This document shows positions 44,968 to 53,380 of a stretch of 64,000 bases of DNA, piece after piece. Source of the DNA: Agromyces albus (GTDB lineage Bacteria; Actinomycetota; Actinomycetes; Actinomycetales; Microbacteriaceae); the NCBI RefSeq assembly GCF_030815405.1, contig NZ_JAUSWX010000001.1, positions 4,154,001 through 4,218,000 of the forward strand, read 5' to 3'. Position 1 is the first letter of the stretch; every line of letters starts with the position of its first letter. A model generated the notes under the pieces. That model did not search any database and had not been told where the DNA came from. It worked only from the letters and a program-made list of their open reading frames with translations. The position numbers and the translations under genes were made by a program.

Positions 44968-45524
44968 AGCAGATCGGCGTCACTTCCTCGAATGCCCTCG
45001 CCGGGCTGGGTGAAGGGGTCCCGTGGCGTGGGCCGGCCGCTCACGTTCTGGTCGGGAACGGCGGGCTCGCCGCCGTGGATCTCGCCGCGCCAGGCGCCGG
45101 TCGGTGTGCGGCGCTCCTCGATGTACTCCTTGAATCGCTTGAGGTCGCTCTTCACCTGGAGGTCGTCGAGCTGGAGCGCAGCCCCGGCCGCTTCGACGAA
45201 CCCCTCGGGCTCCCATTCGATGGTGAGGTCGATTCGGGTGCGCTCGGCCCCGAGGGCGCGGAAGTCCACCCGTCCGTTGTGCACGACTTCGCCGACGCTC
45301 CGCCACGTCACGTGGTCGTCGGGAACCTGGTCGCCGATCTCGGCATCGAACTCGCGCTTGACGCCGCCGATGGAGACGGTCCACTGGGTCATCGCGTCGT
45401 CGATCTGCCTGACGGAGTCGACGCCGCCGAGGAACTCAGGGAACGATTCGAACTGTGTCCACTGGTCGTAGGCGACCCGCGCGGGCACGTCGACCTCGAT
45501 GTCTGCGGTCACTGTCGTGGTCAT
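44964..45524 (-). CDS. SRPBCC family protein (cyclase/dehydrase-like)
   Basis: 186 residues from ATG 45524, behind AGAGG at 6 nt. The opening TTTVTADIEVDVPARVAYDQ, then WTQFESFPEFLGGVDSVRQI and IEWEPEGFVEAAGAAL, fits polyketide cyclase / dehydrase-like START-fold proteins, which hold hydrophobic ligands. Such proteins are frequent in actinobacterial stress regulons. The element S3 lies about 45-80 nt upstream. Confidence 0.9.
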   Translation of the reverse strand: MTTTVTADIEVDVPARVAYDQWTQFESFPEFLGGVDSVRQIDDAMTQWTVSIGGVKREFDAEIGDQVPDDHVTWRSVGEVVHNGRVDFRALGAERTRIDLTIEWEPEGFVEAAGAALQLDDLQVKSDLKRFKEYIEERRTPTGAWRGEIHGGEPAVPDQNVSGRPTPRDPFTQPGEGIRGSDADLL

Positions 45525-45568
45525 GATCATCCTCTCGTTCCGAGCGCGCCTATCGCGCTCGGATGACA

Positions 45569-45606
45569 CGTTAGGCACGGCGCGACGCGACCACGAGGGG
45601 GTTGCC
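45569..45606 (-). promoter_or_regulatory. Shared stress-type promoter element S3
   Basis: On the minus strand, GGCAACCCC (45598-45606), exactly 23 nt, then CTAACG (45569-45574). It lies 45 nt before the SRPBCC start and matches S2 in both boxes. Confidence 0.6.
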
Positions 45607-45705
45607 AGCCGCATACGCGGCTGCTACCACGGAGTAAGGGAACAGTACGCCACGGCGTCGGCGGGCGACGAGCCCGAGAGCCGCGTCGGAAGCCTGGAGG
45701 GAACG

Positions 45706-45915
45706 ATGAGCGAACACGAGCAGGGAATCCACGCCGAGCGCTGGTGGCCGCAGCTGTCGATCACGGCCAAGCATCACCTCCTTGATGACCTCGACGGCGA
45801 GCTCGATGACGTCGTGCGCAACGAGATCTCCAAGATCACCGGCGAACCGGCGGGCGATCGGCTCGGTGACGGCGACAAGGCCTTCATCCGAACCCAGATC
45901 GAACCGGTCGACTGA
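45706..45915 (+). CDS. Hypothetical 69-residue protein
   Basis: ATG 45706 follows GGAGGGA at 4 nt. The product MSEHEQGIHAERWWPQLSIT then AKHHLLDDLDGELDDVVRNE is acidic, soluble and probably helical. Similar short proteins occur next to stress genes in Microbacteriaceae, but I do not know a named family. It stands between the SRPBCC gene and paralogue 3. Confidence 0.65.
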   Translation: MSEHEQGIHAERWWPQLSITAKHHLLDDLDGELDDVVRNEISKITGEPAGDRLGDGDKAFIRTQIEPVD

Positions 45916-45966
45916 GTCGCGTCACTCAAGACTGAGCGCGTAGCTCGCAACTGAGTCGTGTCACTC
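45911..45966. repeat. Short imperfect direct repeats
   Basis: ACTGAGTCG(C/T)GTCACTC occurs at 45911-45927 and 45950-45966, with a weaker relative (ACTGAGCGCGTAGCTC) between at 45931. They fill the gap between convergent genes and overlap both stop codons. Confidence 0.6.
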
Positions 45967-46284
45967 GCCTTCGAACGTGGCCGATTCGTCGGGCTCGGGC
46001 ACGAACTGCAGTCCGGCCGTGCTGTTGGCCGAGAGGAGCATCTGCTCGATCCAGAGGCGGTTGAGCTTCGGGGGGCGGTTGCCGCTGAAGACGAACTGCA
46101 GGGGGATGGATTCGTGCAGCCAGATCGTCGTGCGACCGCTGCCGTTCTCCACGCCGTGCTCCCACGTCATCGCGAAGCTCTCCGACCGGCGGAGCTTGTT
46201 CAGGATGGCCACGCGCAAATGGGCGAGGGTGCGATCGTCGATCTCGATCTCGCGTGGTGAGGAGTTGTAGATGAACTTGCCCAT
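45961..46284 (-). CDS. DUF7882-like small protein, paralogue 3
   Basis: 107 residues, a more divergent member: GKFIYNSSPREIEIDDRTLA, HLRVAILNKLRRSESFAMTW, TTIWLHESIPLQFVFSGN, LLSANSTAGLQFVPEP. ATG 46284 follows TAGATT by 6 nt on the minus strand, so all three paralogues share the leaderless pattern. The conserved core (AHLxVAIxxKLRRxESF, WLHxxIPLxFVF, SANSTxG) defines the family fold. Confidence 0.82.
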   Translation of the reverse strand: MGKFIYNSSPREIEIDDRTLAHLRVAILNKLRRSESFAMTWEHGVENGSGRTTIWLHESIPLQFVFSGNRPPKLNRLWIEQMLLSANSTAGLQFVPEPDESATFEGE

Positions 46285-46342
46285 GCTTCGAATCTATCCC
46301 GCGACGATGTGCAATGGGTGATCAGATCGGCCGCTCTTCCCT

Positions 46343-46380
46343 GTCAAGCCCCTGCCGAGGGCGCCGACGGGCGGGTAGGA
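46343..46380 (+). promoter_or_regulatory. Shared stress-type promoter element S5
   Basis: GTCAAGCCC (46343-46351), exactly 23 nt, then GTAGGA (46375-46380). It lies directly before the alcohol dehydrogenase. The second box may instead be the ribosome site, so this assignment is weaker. Confidence 0.4.
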
Positions 46381-46387
46381 ACGGATC

Positions 46388-47563
46388 ATGAAAGCCGTCA
46401 CCTGGCACGCTGCACGCGACGTTCGCGTCGAGGAGGTTCCCGAACCGTCGGTGCTGGAGCCCACGGATGCCGTGATCCGCGTGACCTCCGCGGCGATCTG
46501 CGGATCCGACCTGCACCTCTACGACGTGCTCGGTCCGTTCATGCACCGCGGCGACATCCTGGGACATGAGGCGATGGGGGTCGTCGAAGACATCGGTGAC
46601 GCAGTACGTCGCGTCGCCGTGGGGGACCGGGTCGTCGTGCCCTTCGTCATCGCGTGCGGTCACTGCTTCATGTGCGCAAAGGGGCTCACGACGCAATGCG
46701 AGACCACCCAGGATGTGGACCGCGGCACGGGTGCGATGCTCTACGGCTACACCGAGCTCTATGGGTCGGTGCCGGGCGGACAGGCGGAGTTCCTGCGCGT
46801 GCGGCTTGCCGACGCCAACGCGCAAGTCGTGGGGCGAGACCTGCCCGACGAGCGGTACCTCTTCCTCAGTGACATCCTCCCGACGGCGTGGCAGGGGGTG
46901 CGCTACGCCGACGTCGCGCCCGGCGATTCGCTCGCGGTGCTCGGCCTCGGCCCCGTGGGCCAGCTCGTCGCGCGCATCGCGAAGCACGAGGGGGTGCGCG
47001 TGTTCGCGATCGAACCCGTGGTCGAGCGGCGACTGATGGCCGAGCGATACGGCGCCGAGGTCTTCGATCTCACGGATGACGCGATCACCGCCATTCGCGA
47101 CGCGACCGACGGGCGCGGGCCCGACGCCGTCGTCGACGCGGTGGGCCTCGAGGCGCACGGCAGCCCCGGCGCGGCGTTCGCACAGAATGCCGTGGGCGTG
47201 ATGCCGAGCGGCATCGCGAAGCAGGTGATGACCAAGGCGGGAATCGACCGGCTCGCCGCCCTGCACCTCGCGATCGACCTCGTACGTCGTGGCGGCACGG
47301 TCTCGGTGAGCGGCGTGTATGGCGGCACGCTCGATCCGATGCCGCTGCTGCGCATCTTCGACAAGCAGCTGACCTTCCGGTTCGGGCAGTCCAACGTCCA
47401 CCGTTGGATCAGCGAGCTGCTTCCCCTCGCCGAACAGGAGTCCGACCCCCTCGGCCTCGAGGATCTCGCCACGCACCGGGTGCCGCTCGACCGTGCGCCC
47501 GACATGTACGAGCTCTTCAAAGCGAAGGAGCAGGGCTGCATCAAGGTCGTGCTGAAGCCGTGA
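46388..47563 (+). CDS. Zinc-dependent alcohol dehydrogenase family protein
   Basis: 391 residues. The catalytic zinc region is CGSDLHLYD and GHEAMGVVEDIG, and the structural zinc cysteines are in CGHCFMCAKGLTTQC. The NAD-binding loop is VLGLGPVGQLVARIA. The insertion between structural Cys residues and the GYTELYGSVPGGQAE segment place it with formaldehyde dehydrogenase-like / glutathione-independent MDR enzymes of stress regulons. Substrate unproven. Confidence 0.92.
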   Translation: MKAVTWHAARDVRVEEVPEPSVLEPTDAVIRVTSAAICGSDLHLYDVLGPFMHRGDILGHEAMGVVEDIGDAVRRVAVGDRVVVPFVIACGHCFMCAKGLTTQCETTQDVDRGTGAMLYGYTELYGSVPGGQAEFLRVRLADANAQVVGRDLPDERYLFLSDILPTAWQGVRYADVAPGDSLAVLGLGPVGQLVARIAKHEGVRVFAIEPVVERRLMAERYGAEVFDLTDDAITAIRDATDGRGPDAVVDAVGLEAHGSPGAAFAQNAVGVMPSGIAKQVMTKAGIDRLAALHLAIDLVRRGGTVSVSGVYGGTLDPMPLLRIFDKQLTFRFGQSNVHRWISELLPLAEQESDPLGLEDLATHRVPLDRAPDMYELFKAKEQGCIKVVLKP

Positions 47564-47597
47564 TCTGTGGTCAGCCTTTCTCCGGACAAGCGCTGCT

Positions 47598-47634
47598 GTC
47601 AAGCCCTACTGCCGAACGCCACCCGGAAGTACCG
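47598..47634 (+). promoter_or_regulatory. Shared stress-type promoter element S6
   Basis: GTCAAGCCC (47598-47606), 22 nt, then GTACCG (47629-47634), 52 nt before the second sugar-binding lipoprotein. The upstream box is shared exactly with S5 and S7. Confidence 0.45.
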
Positions 47635-47685
47635 TGACCGTGTGCCGGGGTCGGGTGCCCCAGCTGTTCCGAGGGGGGACCGATC

Positions 47686-49077
47686 ATGAATCGACTTCAC
47701 AGCGCCGGCGCGATCGTGGCGGGTGCCGCCGCCGTCGCGCTCATGCTCGGCGGGTGTGCCGTCGGCACCGGCGGGGGCGCCGACGACGACGCCGACTACG
47801 ACCCCGACGCGGAGCTCAGCGGCGAGCTCTCGGTGATGGGCTTCTCGGGCGTCGACGAGGTCGCCACCTCCCGGGTCGAGGTGACCGAGGCCGAGCTCGG
47901 TGCCGACGTCGAGGTGAAGCTCATCGAGGGCGATCTCGACATACAGCAGTTCCTCTCGGCCGTGGCATCCGGCGAACCTCCTGAGCTGCTCTACGCCGAT
48001 CGTGACCAGATCGGCTCGCTCGCCGCTCGCGGCGCGATCATCCCTGTGGATCGCTGCATCGAGGGCGAGGGGATCGAGATGGACCAGTTCCGGGAGTCGG
48101 CGGTCGAGCAGGTCACCCTCGATGGCCGGGTCTACGGGATCCCCGAGTTCAACCAGGTGCAGGTCACCATGGCGAACGCCGACCTCCTGAGCGCTGCCGG
48201 AGTGAGCATCGAAGACGTGAACGGGTCGGACCGCGAGGCCGTGACGCAAGCCAACCTGGCGCTCGCGAAGACCGGCGGCGGAGGGGTCTCGGTCATCGGC
48301 TTCGACTCGAAGCTTCCCGAGTTCCTGCCGCTCTGGGTCGCCGCAGCCGGAGGCGCGCTGCTCTCCGACGACGGGCGAACGGCGATGCTCGACTCGCAGG
48401 AGGCCGTGGACTCGCTCGCGTGGGCGGTCGGCATCTACGAGGACCAAGGCGGGTTCAGCGCCGTGAAGGCGTTCCGCGACTCCGCGGACTTCTTCGGTGA
48501 GGGCAACCAGTTCGCGACCAACACCCTCGGCGCCATGCCGATGGAGCAGTGGTACATCAACGTGCTGAACGAGGTGTCACCGGATGCCCCGATGGCGTTC
48601 GACACCGTGCGCACCACCGATGGCGAGCCGATCGCCTTCGCCGGTGGCTCGGCATGGGCCATCCCCTCCGGAACCGAGAACCCCGCGGCGGCGTGCCGTT
48701 GGGCGAAGGCGATGACGTCGCTCGACGCATGGCGTGCCGCTGCCGAGGCCCGGCTGTCGGTGCGCGAGGAGGAGGGCAAGCCCTTCACCGGCATCCTCAC
48801 GGGCAATTCGGTCGCCGACGATGAGATCCGCGACATGGTTACCTCCGGCGGAGAGCCGTGGGACTCCGGCGTCGAGGCGATGTACGAGGCGAACGACAAC
48901 ACGGTGTCGCTGCCTGCGAACCCCGCCGACGCGGAGTTCGAGCAGGCCATGCAGGACGCAGTGAACAGCGTGCTGAACGGGGAGGCGACCGCCGAGGAGG
49001 CGCTCGCCGAGGCTCAGACGACCGCGCAGAAAGCCCTCGACGAGGGTTGGGAGAAGCTCGAGAGCCGCGACGAATGA
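47686..49077 (+). CDS. Sugar ABC transporter substrate-binding lipoprotein (second system)
   Basis: 463 residues. Signal peptide with lipobox MLGGC (Cys about residue 25) and an Asp/Gly-rich linker. The body is a family 1 solute-binding protein (GELSVMGFSG, AVASGEPPELLYADRDQ, MAFDTVRTTDGEPIAFAGGS). Substrate unknown; unlike the first importer it has no glycosidase or LacI regulator next to it. It overlaps the next permease by 4 nt. Confidence 0.93.
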   Translation: MNRLHSAGAIVAGAAAVALMLGGCAVGTGGGADDDADYDPDAELSGELSVMGFSGVDEVATSRVEVTEAELGADVEVKLIEGDLDIQQFLSAVASGEPPELLYADRDQIGSLAARGAIIPVDRCIEGEGIEMDQFRESAVEQVTLDGRVYGIPEFNQVQVTMANADLLSAAGVSIEDVNGSDREAVTQANLALAKTGGGGVSVIGFDSKLPEFLPLWVAAAGGALLSDDGRTAMLDSQEAVDSLAWAVGIYEDQGGFSAVKAFRDSADFFGEGNQFATNTLGAMPMEQWYINVLNEVSPDAPMAFDTVRTTDGEPIAFAGGSAWAIPSGTENPAAACRWAKAMTSLDAWRAAAEARLSVREEEGKPFTGILTGNSVADDEIRDMVTSGGEPWDSGVEAMYEANDNTVSLPANPADAEFEQAMQDAVNSVLNGEATAEEALAEAQTTAQKALDEGWEKLESRDE

Positions 49078-50051
49078 CGAGCACCGCGAGCCGCGTGGGC
49101 GGCGGAGCCCGGCAACGGCCCTCCGACGCCCGGCAAGAGCGGGAGCGAAGTCGAAGGCGGGCGAGCCGGCGCAACGTGCGCTCGGCGCTCCTGTTCCTGA
49201 GCCCGTGGCTCATCGGCTTCCTCGTGTTCACGGCGTGGCCCATGATCTACAGCGCCTACCTGTCGCTCACCGACTACGACGTCATCAACGACCCGGAGTT
49301 CGTCGGCTTGGCGAACTACGCCGAGATGGCGACCGATCCGAAGATCCTCCTCGCGCTCGGCAACACGGCGTTCTTCACTGTGGTGCAGGTGCCGTTGTAC
49401 GTCCTCGTGTCGCTCGCGCTCGCCTTGCTCCTCGATCGGGCCGGTCGCGCGTCGAGCTTCTTCCGCACCGTGTTCTTCCTGCCGAAGATGACACCGCCGG
49501 TCGCGGTCGGCGTGCTCTTCCTGCTCCTCTTCAACGGGCAGAACGGACTCGTCAACACGGTGCTCGGATGGTTCGGCATCGATGGCCCCGCGTGGACCAC
49601 CGATCCGGCCTGGGTGAAGCCGGGACTGATCTTCATGTCGTTGTGGACGGTCGGGGCATCCGTCATCATCCTGCTCGCGGCGTTGCGCAACGTGCCGGAG
49701 CAGCTCTACGAGTCGGCCAAGCTCGACGGCGCGGGCTTCTGGCGCACCTCGATGAGCGTCACCCTGCCGATGATCAGCCCGGCGCTGTTCTTCATCATCA
49801 TCGTGAACACCATCGCGGGACTGCAGACCTTCGATGAGGCCTACACGGCGTTCTTCGGTGCGGGCAACACGACCTACAGCAACGACGCCGCGCTGTTCTA
49901 CGTGATCTACCTGTTCCAGCAGGCATTCGAGTTCCTGCACATGGGCTACGCGTCGGCGATGGCGTGGGGGCTCTTCCTCGTCATCATGATCGTCACCGCG
50001 ATCCAGCTCATCGTGTCGCGCAGGCTCGTCTACTACGAGGGGGAGCGATGA
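49074..50051 (+). CDS. Sugar ABC transporter permease (MalF type)
   Basis: 325 residues from ATG 49074. A strongly basic N-terminus of 40 residues precedes six helices (SALLFLSPWLIGFLVFTAWP). The EAA loop YESAKLDGAGFWRTSMSVTL is intact. It overlaps both neighbours by 4 nt, so the three genes form one translationally coupled operon. Confidence 0.94.
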   Translation: MTSTASRVGGGARQRPSDARQERERSRRRASRRNVRSALLFLSPWLIGFLVFTAWPMIYSAYLSLTDYDVINDPEFVGLANYAEMATDPKILLALGNTAFFTVVQVPLYVLVSLALALLLDRAGRASSFFRTVFFLPKMTPPVAVGVLFLLLFNGQNGLVNTVLGWFGIDGPAWTTDPAWVKPGLIFMSLWTVGASVIILLAALRNVPEQLYESAKLDGAGFWRTSMSVTLPMISPALFFIIIVNTIAGLQTFDEAYTAFFGAGNTTYSNDAALFYVIYLFQQAFEFLHMGYASAMAWGLFLVIMIVTAIQLIVSRRLVYYEGER

Positions 50052-51013
50052 CCGGCCTCGACGTCGACCTGCCCGTCGGAGGACCTGCCGCGCCCGGTCC
50101 CAAGCGGGACGCCGCCCTGCCCGCGGCCGCGACGGCCGTGCCGCCCACGGATGTCGAGGCCCTGCGCCGGGGCGGCCGACGTCGGCGCGGGAAGGCGACC
50201 CGCCTCTTCGCGTGGGTCGCACTCGCGCTCCTCGGCGTCGTCTTCGTCTACCCGTTCGTCTGGCTCGTGAGCGCGTCGTTCAAACCGCGCAGCGAGGTGT
50301 TCGACAACCGGCTGATCCCTGAGACCTTCACGTTCGACAACTACGTGCAGGTATGGCAGGAGGCGCCACTCGCGCTCTGGCTCCTGAACACGGTCATCGT
50401 CACGGTGCTCGCCTCGGTCACGGTCACGATCTCGAGCGCGATGGTCGCGTGGGGATTCGCGTACTTCCGGTTCCGCGGGCGGGGCGCGCTCTTCGGCCTC
50501 GTGCTCGCCACGATGATGCTGCCGGGCGCCGTCACGATGATCCCGGTCTTCCTCATCTGGAACGGGCTCGGCCAAGTGGGCACCCTCACCCCGCTCTGGG
50601 CCGGCAACCTCTTCGGGAGCGCGTTCTACATCTTCCTGCTCCGGCAGTTCTTCCTCGGCCTGCCTCGCGACCTGTTCGAGGCGGCGCGGGTGGACGGCGC
50701 GAGCCAGTGGGCCGTCTTCTGGCGCATCGCCCTGCCGCTGTGCAAGCCGGCACTCGCCGTGACGCTCGTGTTCGAGGTGCAGGCGGTCTGGACCGACCTG
50801 ATGCGCGCGCTGATCTACCTCCGCGACACGGAGACGTTCACGGTCCCGCGAGGGCTCAAGTCGCTCGTCGACGCGTTCGGCTTCGGCGGGGAGTGGCACT
50901 GGGAGATCATCGTCACGGCGAGCGTCATCACGACGATCCCGATGATCATCGTCTTCTTCCTCGCCCAGCGTCAGATCATCGACGGGGTCGCGTCGACCGG
51001 CCTGAAGGGCTGA
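50048..51013 (+). CDS. Sugar ABC transporter permease (MalG type)
   Basis: 321 residues from ATG 50048. A Pro/Ala-rich tail of about 55 residues precedes helix 1 (WVALALLGVVFVYPFVWLV). The EAA loop is FEAARVDGASQWAVFWRIAL. It completes the channel with the MalF-type subunit. No ATPase follows, so again a shared MsiK-like ATPase is implied. Confidence 0.94.
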   Translation: MTGLDVDLPVGGPAAPGPKRDAALPAAATAVPPTDVEALRRGGRRRRGKATRLFAWVALALLGVVFVYPFVWLVSASFKPRSEVFDNRLIPETFTFDNYVQVWQEAPLALWLLNTVIVTVLASVTVTISSAMVAWGFAYFRFRGRGALFGLVLATMMLPGAVTMIPVFLIWNGLGQVGTLTPLWAGNLFGSAFYIFLLRQFFLGLPRDLFEAARVDGASQWAVFWRIALPLCKPALAVTLVFEVQAVWTDLMRALIYLRDTETFTVPRGLKSLVDAFGFGGEWHWEIIVTASVITTIPMIIVFFLAQRQIIDGVASTGLKG

Positions 51014-51027
51014 TGTCGCTCGCCTCA

Positions 51028-51063
51028 GGCCGGCTGCTGCGCGACGGCCGGCTGCTGCGCGTT
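51028..51063. repeat. Tandem duplication of an 18-bp unit
   Basis: GGCCGGCTGCTGCGCGAC occurs twice head to tail (second copy differs at the last two bases). It lies between the end of the permease gene and the convergent small gene. Confidence 0.7.
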
Positions 51064-51299
51064 CAGATCACGTGCCCGTCAGGGTCGAGCGGGTCGCCCG
51101 TCGCTCTTCCCGGCTTGCGCGGGTCGAGGGGGTCGACCGTCTTGGGACGGTCGGGGTCGCTGAGCGAGGTCTCCCCGAACACACCACCCCGTTCTTCGTC
51201 CCGCCGTTGTTCGTTTCGGGCCGGGGGCTCTCTTCGTTCTTCTTTGTTCTCTCGTTCCTCTGTCAGGTTTCCGGGGATCCGGCTGAGCGGCTCACCCAT
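51063..51299 (-). CDS. Hypothetical hydrophilic small protein
   Basis: 78 residues from ATG 51299, behind AAGGAG at 8 nt. It is highly charged and probably disordered (NLTEERENKEERREPPARNE, then DPDRPKTVDPLDPRKPG). The element S4 lies 50-86 nt upstream, which groups it with the stress-type genes. No family recognised. Confidence 0.65.
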   Translation of the reverse strand: MGEPLSRIPGNLTEERENKEERREPPARNEQRRDEERGGVFGETSLSDPDRPKTVDPLDPRKPGRATGDPLDPDGHVI

Positions 51300-51347
51300 G
51301 ATGTTTGCTCCTTCCGGCGACGGATGTCGGGTCATCCGCTAACTCCA

Positions 51348-51385
51348 CGCTAGGAAGTCGAGCGTGAAGCCGGTAGGGGATTGAC
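51348..51385 (-). promoter_or_regulatory. Shared stress-type promoter element S4
   Basis: On the minus strand, GTCAATCCC (51377-51385), exactly 23 nt, then CTAGCG (51348-51353). It lies 49 nt before the start of the small hydrophilic protein gene. Confidence 0.55.
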
Positions 51386-51427
51386 CTTCGTGTCGCCCGG
51401 GGCTATTCCAACGTCGGCCGCCATCCG

Positions 51428-51778
51428 TCAATGGGGATGTGCCGTGGAGGCCAGCACCGGGTCGAGCCGCTCGTACCCGTCGCGCAGCGTCACTCGACGT
51501 TCGTCGATCTGCGCGACGTCGGCCCACGCGATGAGGAACATGCCGCGGTGCAGCCAGTGCTGCGGTCGGGCGATGATCGCCGGCGCGTTCGCACCGCGGC
51601 GCTCGAACCCCCACGTCGAGGTCCGGCTGTGCGGGCTCACGAGGATGCCGACGACGACCGTCTCGGCAAGCAGCTGATGCGGCGCGCCTGAGATCTCGAG
51701 CCGTACGTCGATGAGCGCGCCGAGGTGCTGTCCGGCGGCGTCGACGACCTCCGAGCCGAGCAGGTCACTCAGGATCAT
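51428..51778 (-). CDS. Small PRC-barrel-like protein
   Basis: 116 residues. LSDLLGSEVVDAAGQHLGAL then IDVRLEI is a PRC-barrel-type opening, a beta-barrel found in photosynthetic reaction centre H subunits and RimM. The rest is LVSPHSRTSTWGFERRGANA and a region with several Trp. It ends the five-gene Nramp operon and overlaps its neighbour by 14 nt. Function unknown. Confidence 0.65.
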   Translation of the reverse strand: MILSDLLGSEVVDAAGQHLGALIDVRLEISGAPHQLLAETVVVGILVSPHSRTSTWGFERRGANAPAIIARPQHWLHRGMFLIAWADVAQIDERRVTLRDGYERLDPVLASTAHPH

Positions 51779-52154
51779 GGCGACCTCCCGGAATGCGGGC
51801 GATGATGTGGTCGCTGACCCAGCGCTCGGTCCAGGTGGCGTCGAGGATGTAGCCGGTGATGCCGAGGCGGATCGTGGTGCCGACCTCGGACACCAGCTTC
51901 CATGGAATGCGGATGTGTCGGGACTCGGGCGGCCTTCCGCCGAAGATCCGCGTCGCGAGGTCCGGTCCGGTCAGGATTGCGGCGACGGTCGGCGGCGGAG
52001 CGTCGGGTTCGATCGGCGCACCTGGCTCGATGCCGTCGAGCTCGAGGTCGTCGACGGTCGTCACCGGCACGCCGTCGCGATCGAGCACCTGACGGTCGAG
52101 GATGTGCAGGTGCGCGTCGAGCACGCGCCCTGCGGGTCGGTGAGGATCGTTCAT
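51765..52154 (-). CDS. Small PRC-barrel-like protein of the Nramp operon
   Basis: 129 residues from ATG 52154 (MNDPHRPAGRVLDAHLHILD), which overlaps the stop of the transporter by 4 nt. DRQVLDRDGVPVTTVDDLEL looks like a PRC-barrel strand pair, with a Pro/Asp-rich middle and a C-terminal TERWVSDHIIARIPGGRH. It is probably a cytoplasmic partner of the transporter or of the following protein; inferred from coupling only. Confidence 0.65.
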   Translation of the reverse strand: MNDPHRPAGRVLDAHLHILDRQVLDRDGVPVTTVDDLELDGIEPGAPIEPDAPPPTVAAILTGPDLATRIFGGRPPESRHIRIPWKLVSEVGTTIRLGITGYILDATWTERWVSDHIIARIPGGRHDPE

Positions 52155-53380
52155 GAGCCCGCTCCCGTGACGATGAGCAAGGGGATCGCGGCGATCGCCG
52201 CGACGAGGATCACAACCAGGTACACGGAGCCGAGGAGGTTCATGCCACGGCCGTTGACCTTGTCGCCCATGTACTCGCGGTCGTTCGCGATGATGAGGAT
52301 GGGCAGGTAGGTGAGCGGCAGCGCAACAGCGGAGAAGACCACGGAGTACTCGGTGACGAGGATGGGGTCGACGCCGGTCGCCAGGATCGCCATCGCGACG
52401 AAGAGGCAGACGATCATCGCGAGGTGGAACCGCGCCGCCTTCGCCGGGCGGCGGAACTTGCCCCACGACCACCCGAAGTACTGGGCGAGCGTGTAGCCGC
52501 TCGAGAGGGTCGTCTCGAGCGCCGCGCCGAACGTCGCGGCGAGGATGCCGACGATGGCGAACGACAGCGCGAGCTTGCCGCCTGCCTCGGCGACCGGCAG
52601 CACGACCTGGCTGAGGCTCGTCACATCGATCGAGGCGGGCAGCAGCACCACCGCGGCGCATCCGGCGATCGCGATCGAGAGCACCCCACCGAGGGGGAAG
52701 CCGACCAGCACGTTCGCCCGCGACGTTGCCAGATCCTTCTCCGTCCACTTCTCCTCGATCGCGCCGGAGGAGAAGAAGAACACCTCGTACGGCGTCATCG
52801 CCGCGCCGAAGAGGGCGATCGCGTAGAACCAGTAGGTCGACATCTGTTCGTCGGCGGGCGGGCCGGGCTGCAGCGCCTGGCCCGCGAGGGAGCCCCAGTC
52901 GGGCGAGAGCATGAAGAGCGCGACCGCGAACACGATGAGCGTGAGGCCAAGGAGCCCGGTCACGTTCTCGAGCAGCTTGAATCGGGCGCGCCAGATGACG
53001 ATCCACACTCCGAACGCGGCGACGGGGACCCATAGCAGCGGGTCCACGCTCGTCGCGAGCTGGAGCGAGAGTGCCACGCCGCCGATCTCAGCCGTGACAG
53101 TGAGCAGGTTGATGAGGAAGGATGCCCCGAGGTTGGCGAGCCCGGCACGCGGCCCCAACCGCTCACGGATGATCTCGAACGTCGCCCGCCCGCTCACCGC
53201 CGCCACGCGGCCCGACATCTGCGCGTACACGCAGATCCCGACCACGCCGACGAGCACGACCCAGGCGAGTCCGAGCCCGAACCGCGAGCCGACGATCGCG
53301 TTCGTGACCAGGTCTCCGATGTCCACGAATCCGCCGATGGCGGTGAGGATGCCGAGGGCGACGGCGAAGATGCGCTTCAT
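52151..53380 (-). CDS. Divergent Nramp-family metal ion transporter
   Basis: 409 residues with about 11 membrane helices. The helix-1 metal site, DPGN in classical Nramp proteins, is here DIGD (GGFVDIGDLVTNA). The helix-6 site MPHN is AMTPYEV, so the Met ligand that selects transition metals is replaced. This resembles Nramp-related proteins with changed selectivity (Mg2+ or other hard ions). Start ATG 53380 overlaps the preceding lipoprotein by 4 nt. Confidence 0.88.
   Translation of the reverse strand: MKRIFAVALGILTAIGGFVDIGDLVTNAIVGSRFGLGLAWVVLVGVVGICVYAQMSGRVAAVSGRATFEIIRERLGPRAGLANLGASFLINLLTVTAEIGGVALSLQLATSVDPLLWVPVAAFGVWIVIWRARFKLLENVTGLLGLTLIVFAVALFMLSPDWGSLAGQALQPGPPADEQMSTYWFYAIALFGAAMTPYEVFFFSSGAIEEKWTEKDLATSRANVLVGFPLGGVLSIAIAGCAAVVLLPASIDVTSLSQVVLPVAEAGGKLALSFAIVGILAATFGAALETTLSSGYTLAQYFGWSWGKFRRPAKAARFHLAMIVCLFVAMAILATGVDPILVTEYSVVFSAVALPLTYLPILIIANDREYMGDKVNGRGMNLLGSVYLVVILVAAIAAIPLLIVTGAGS

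Noticed and set aside
46375..46380. GTAGGA as a certain -10 box of the alcohol dehydrogenase
   Set aside because: It also fits as the ribosome binding site of ATG 46388, so only the upstream GTCAAGCCC box is considered informative.
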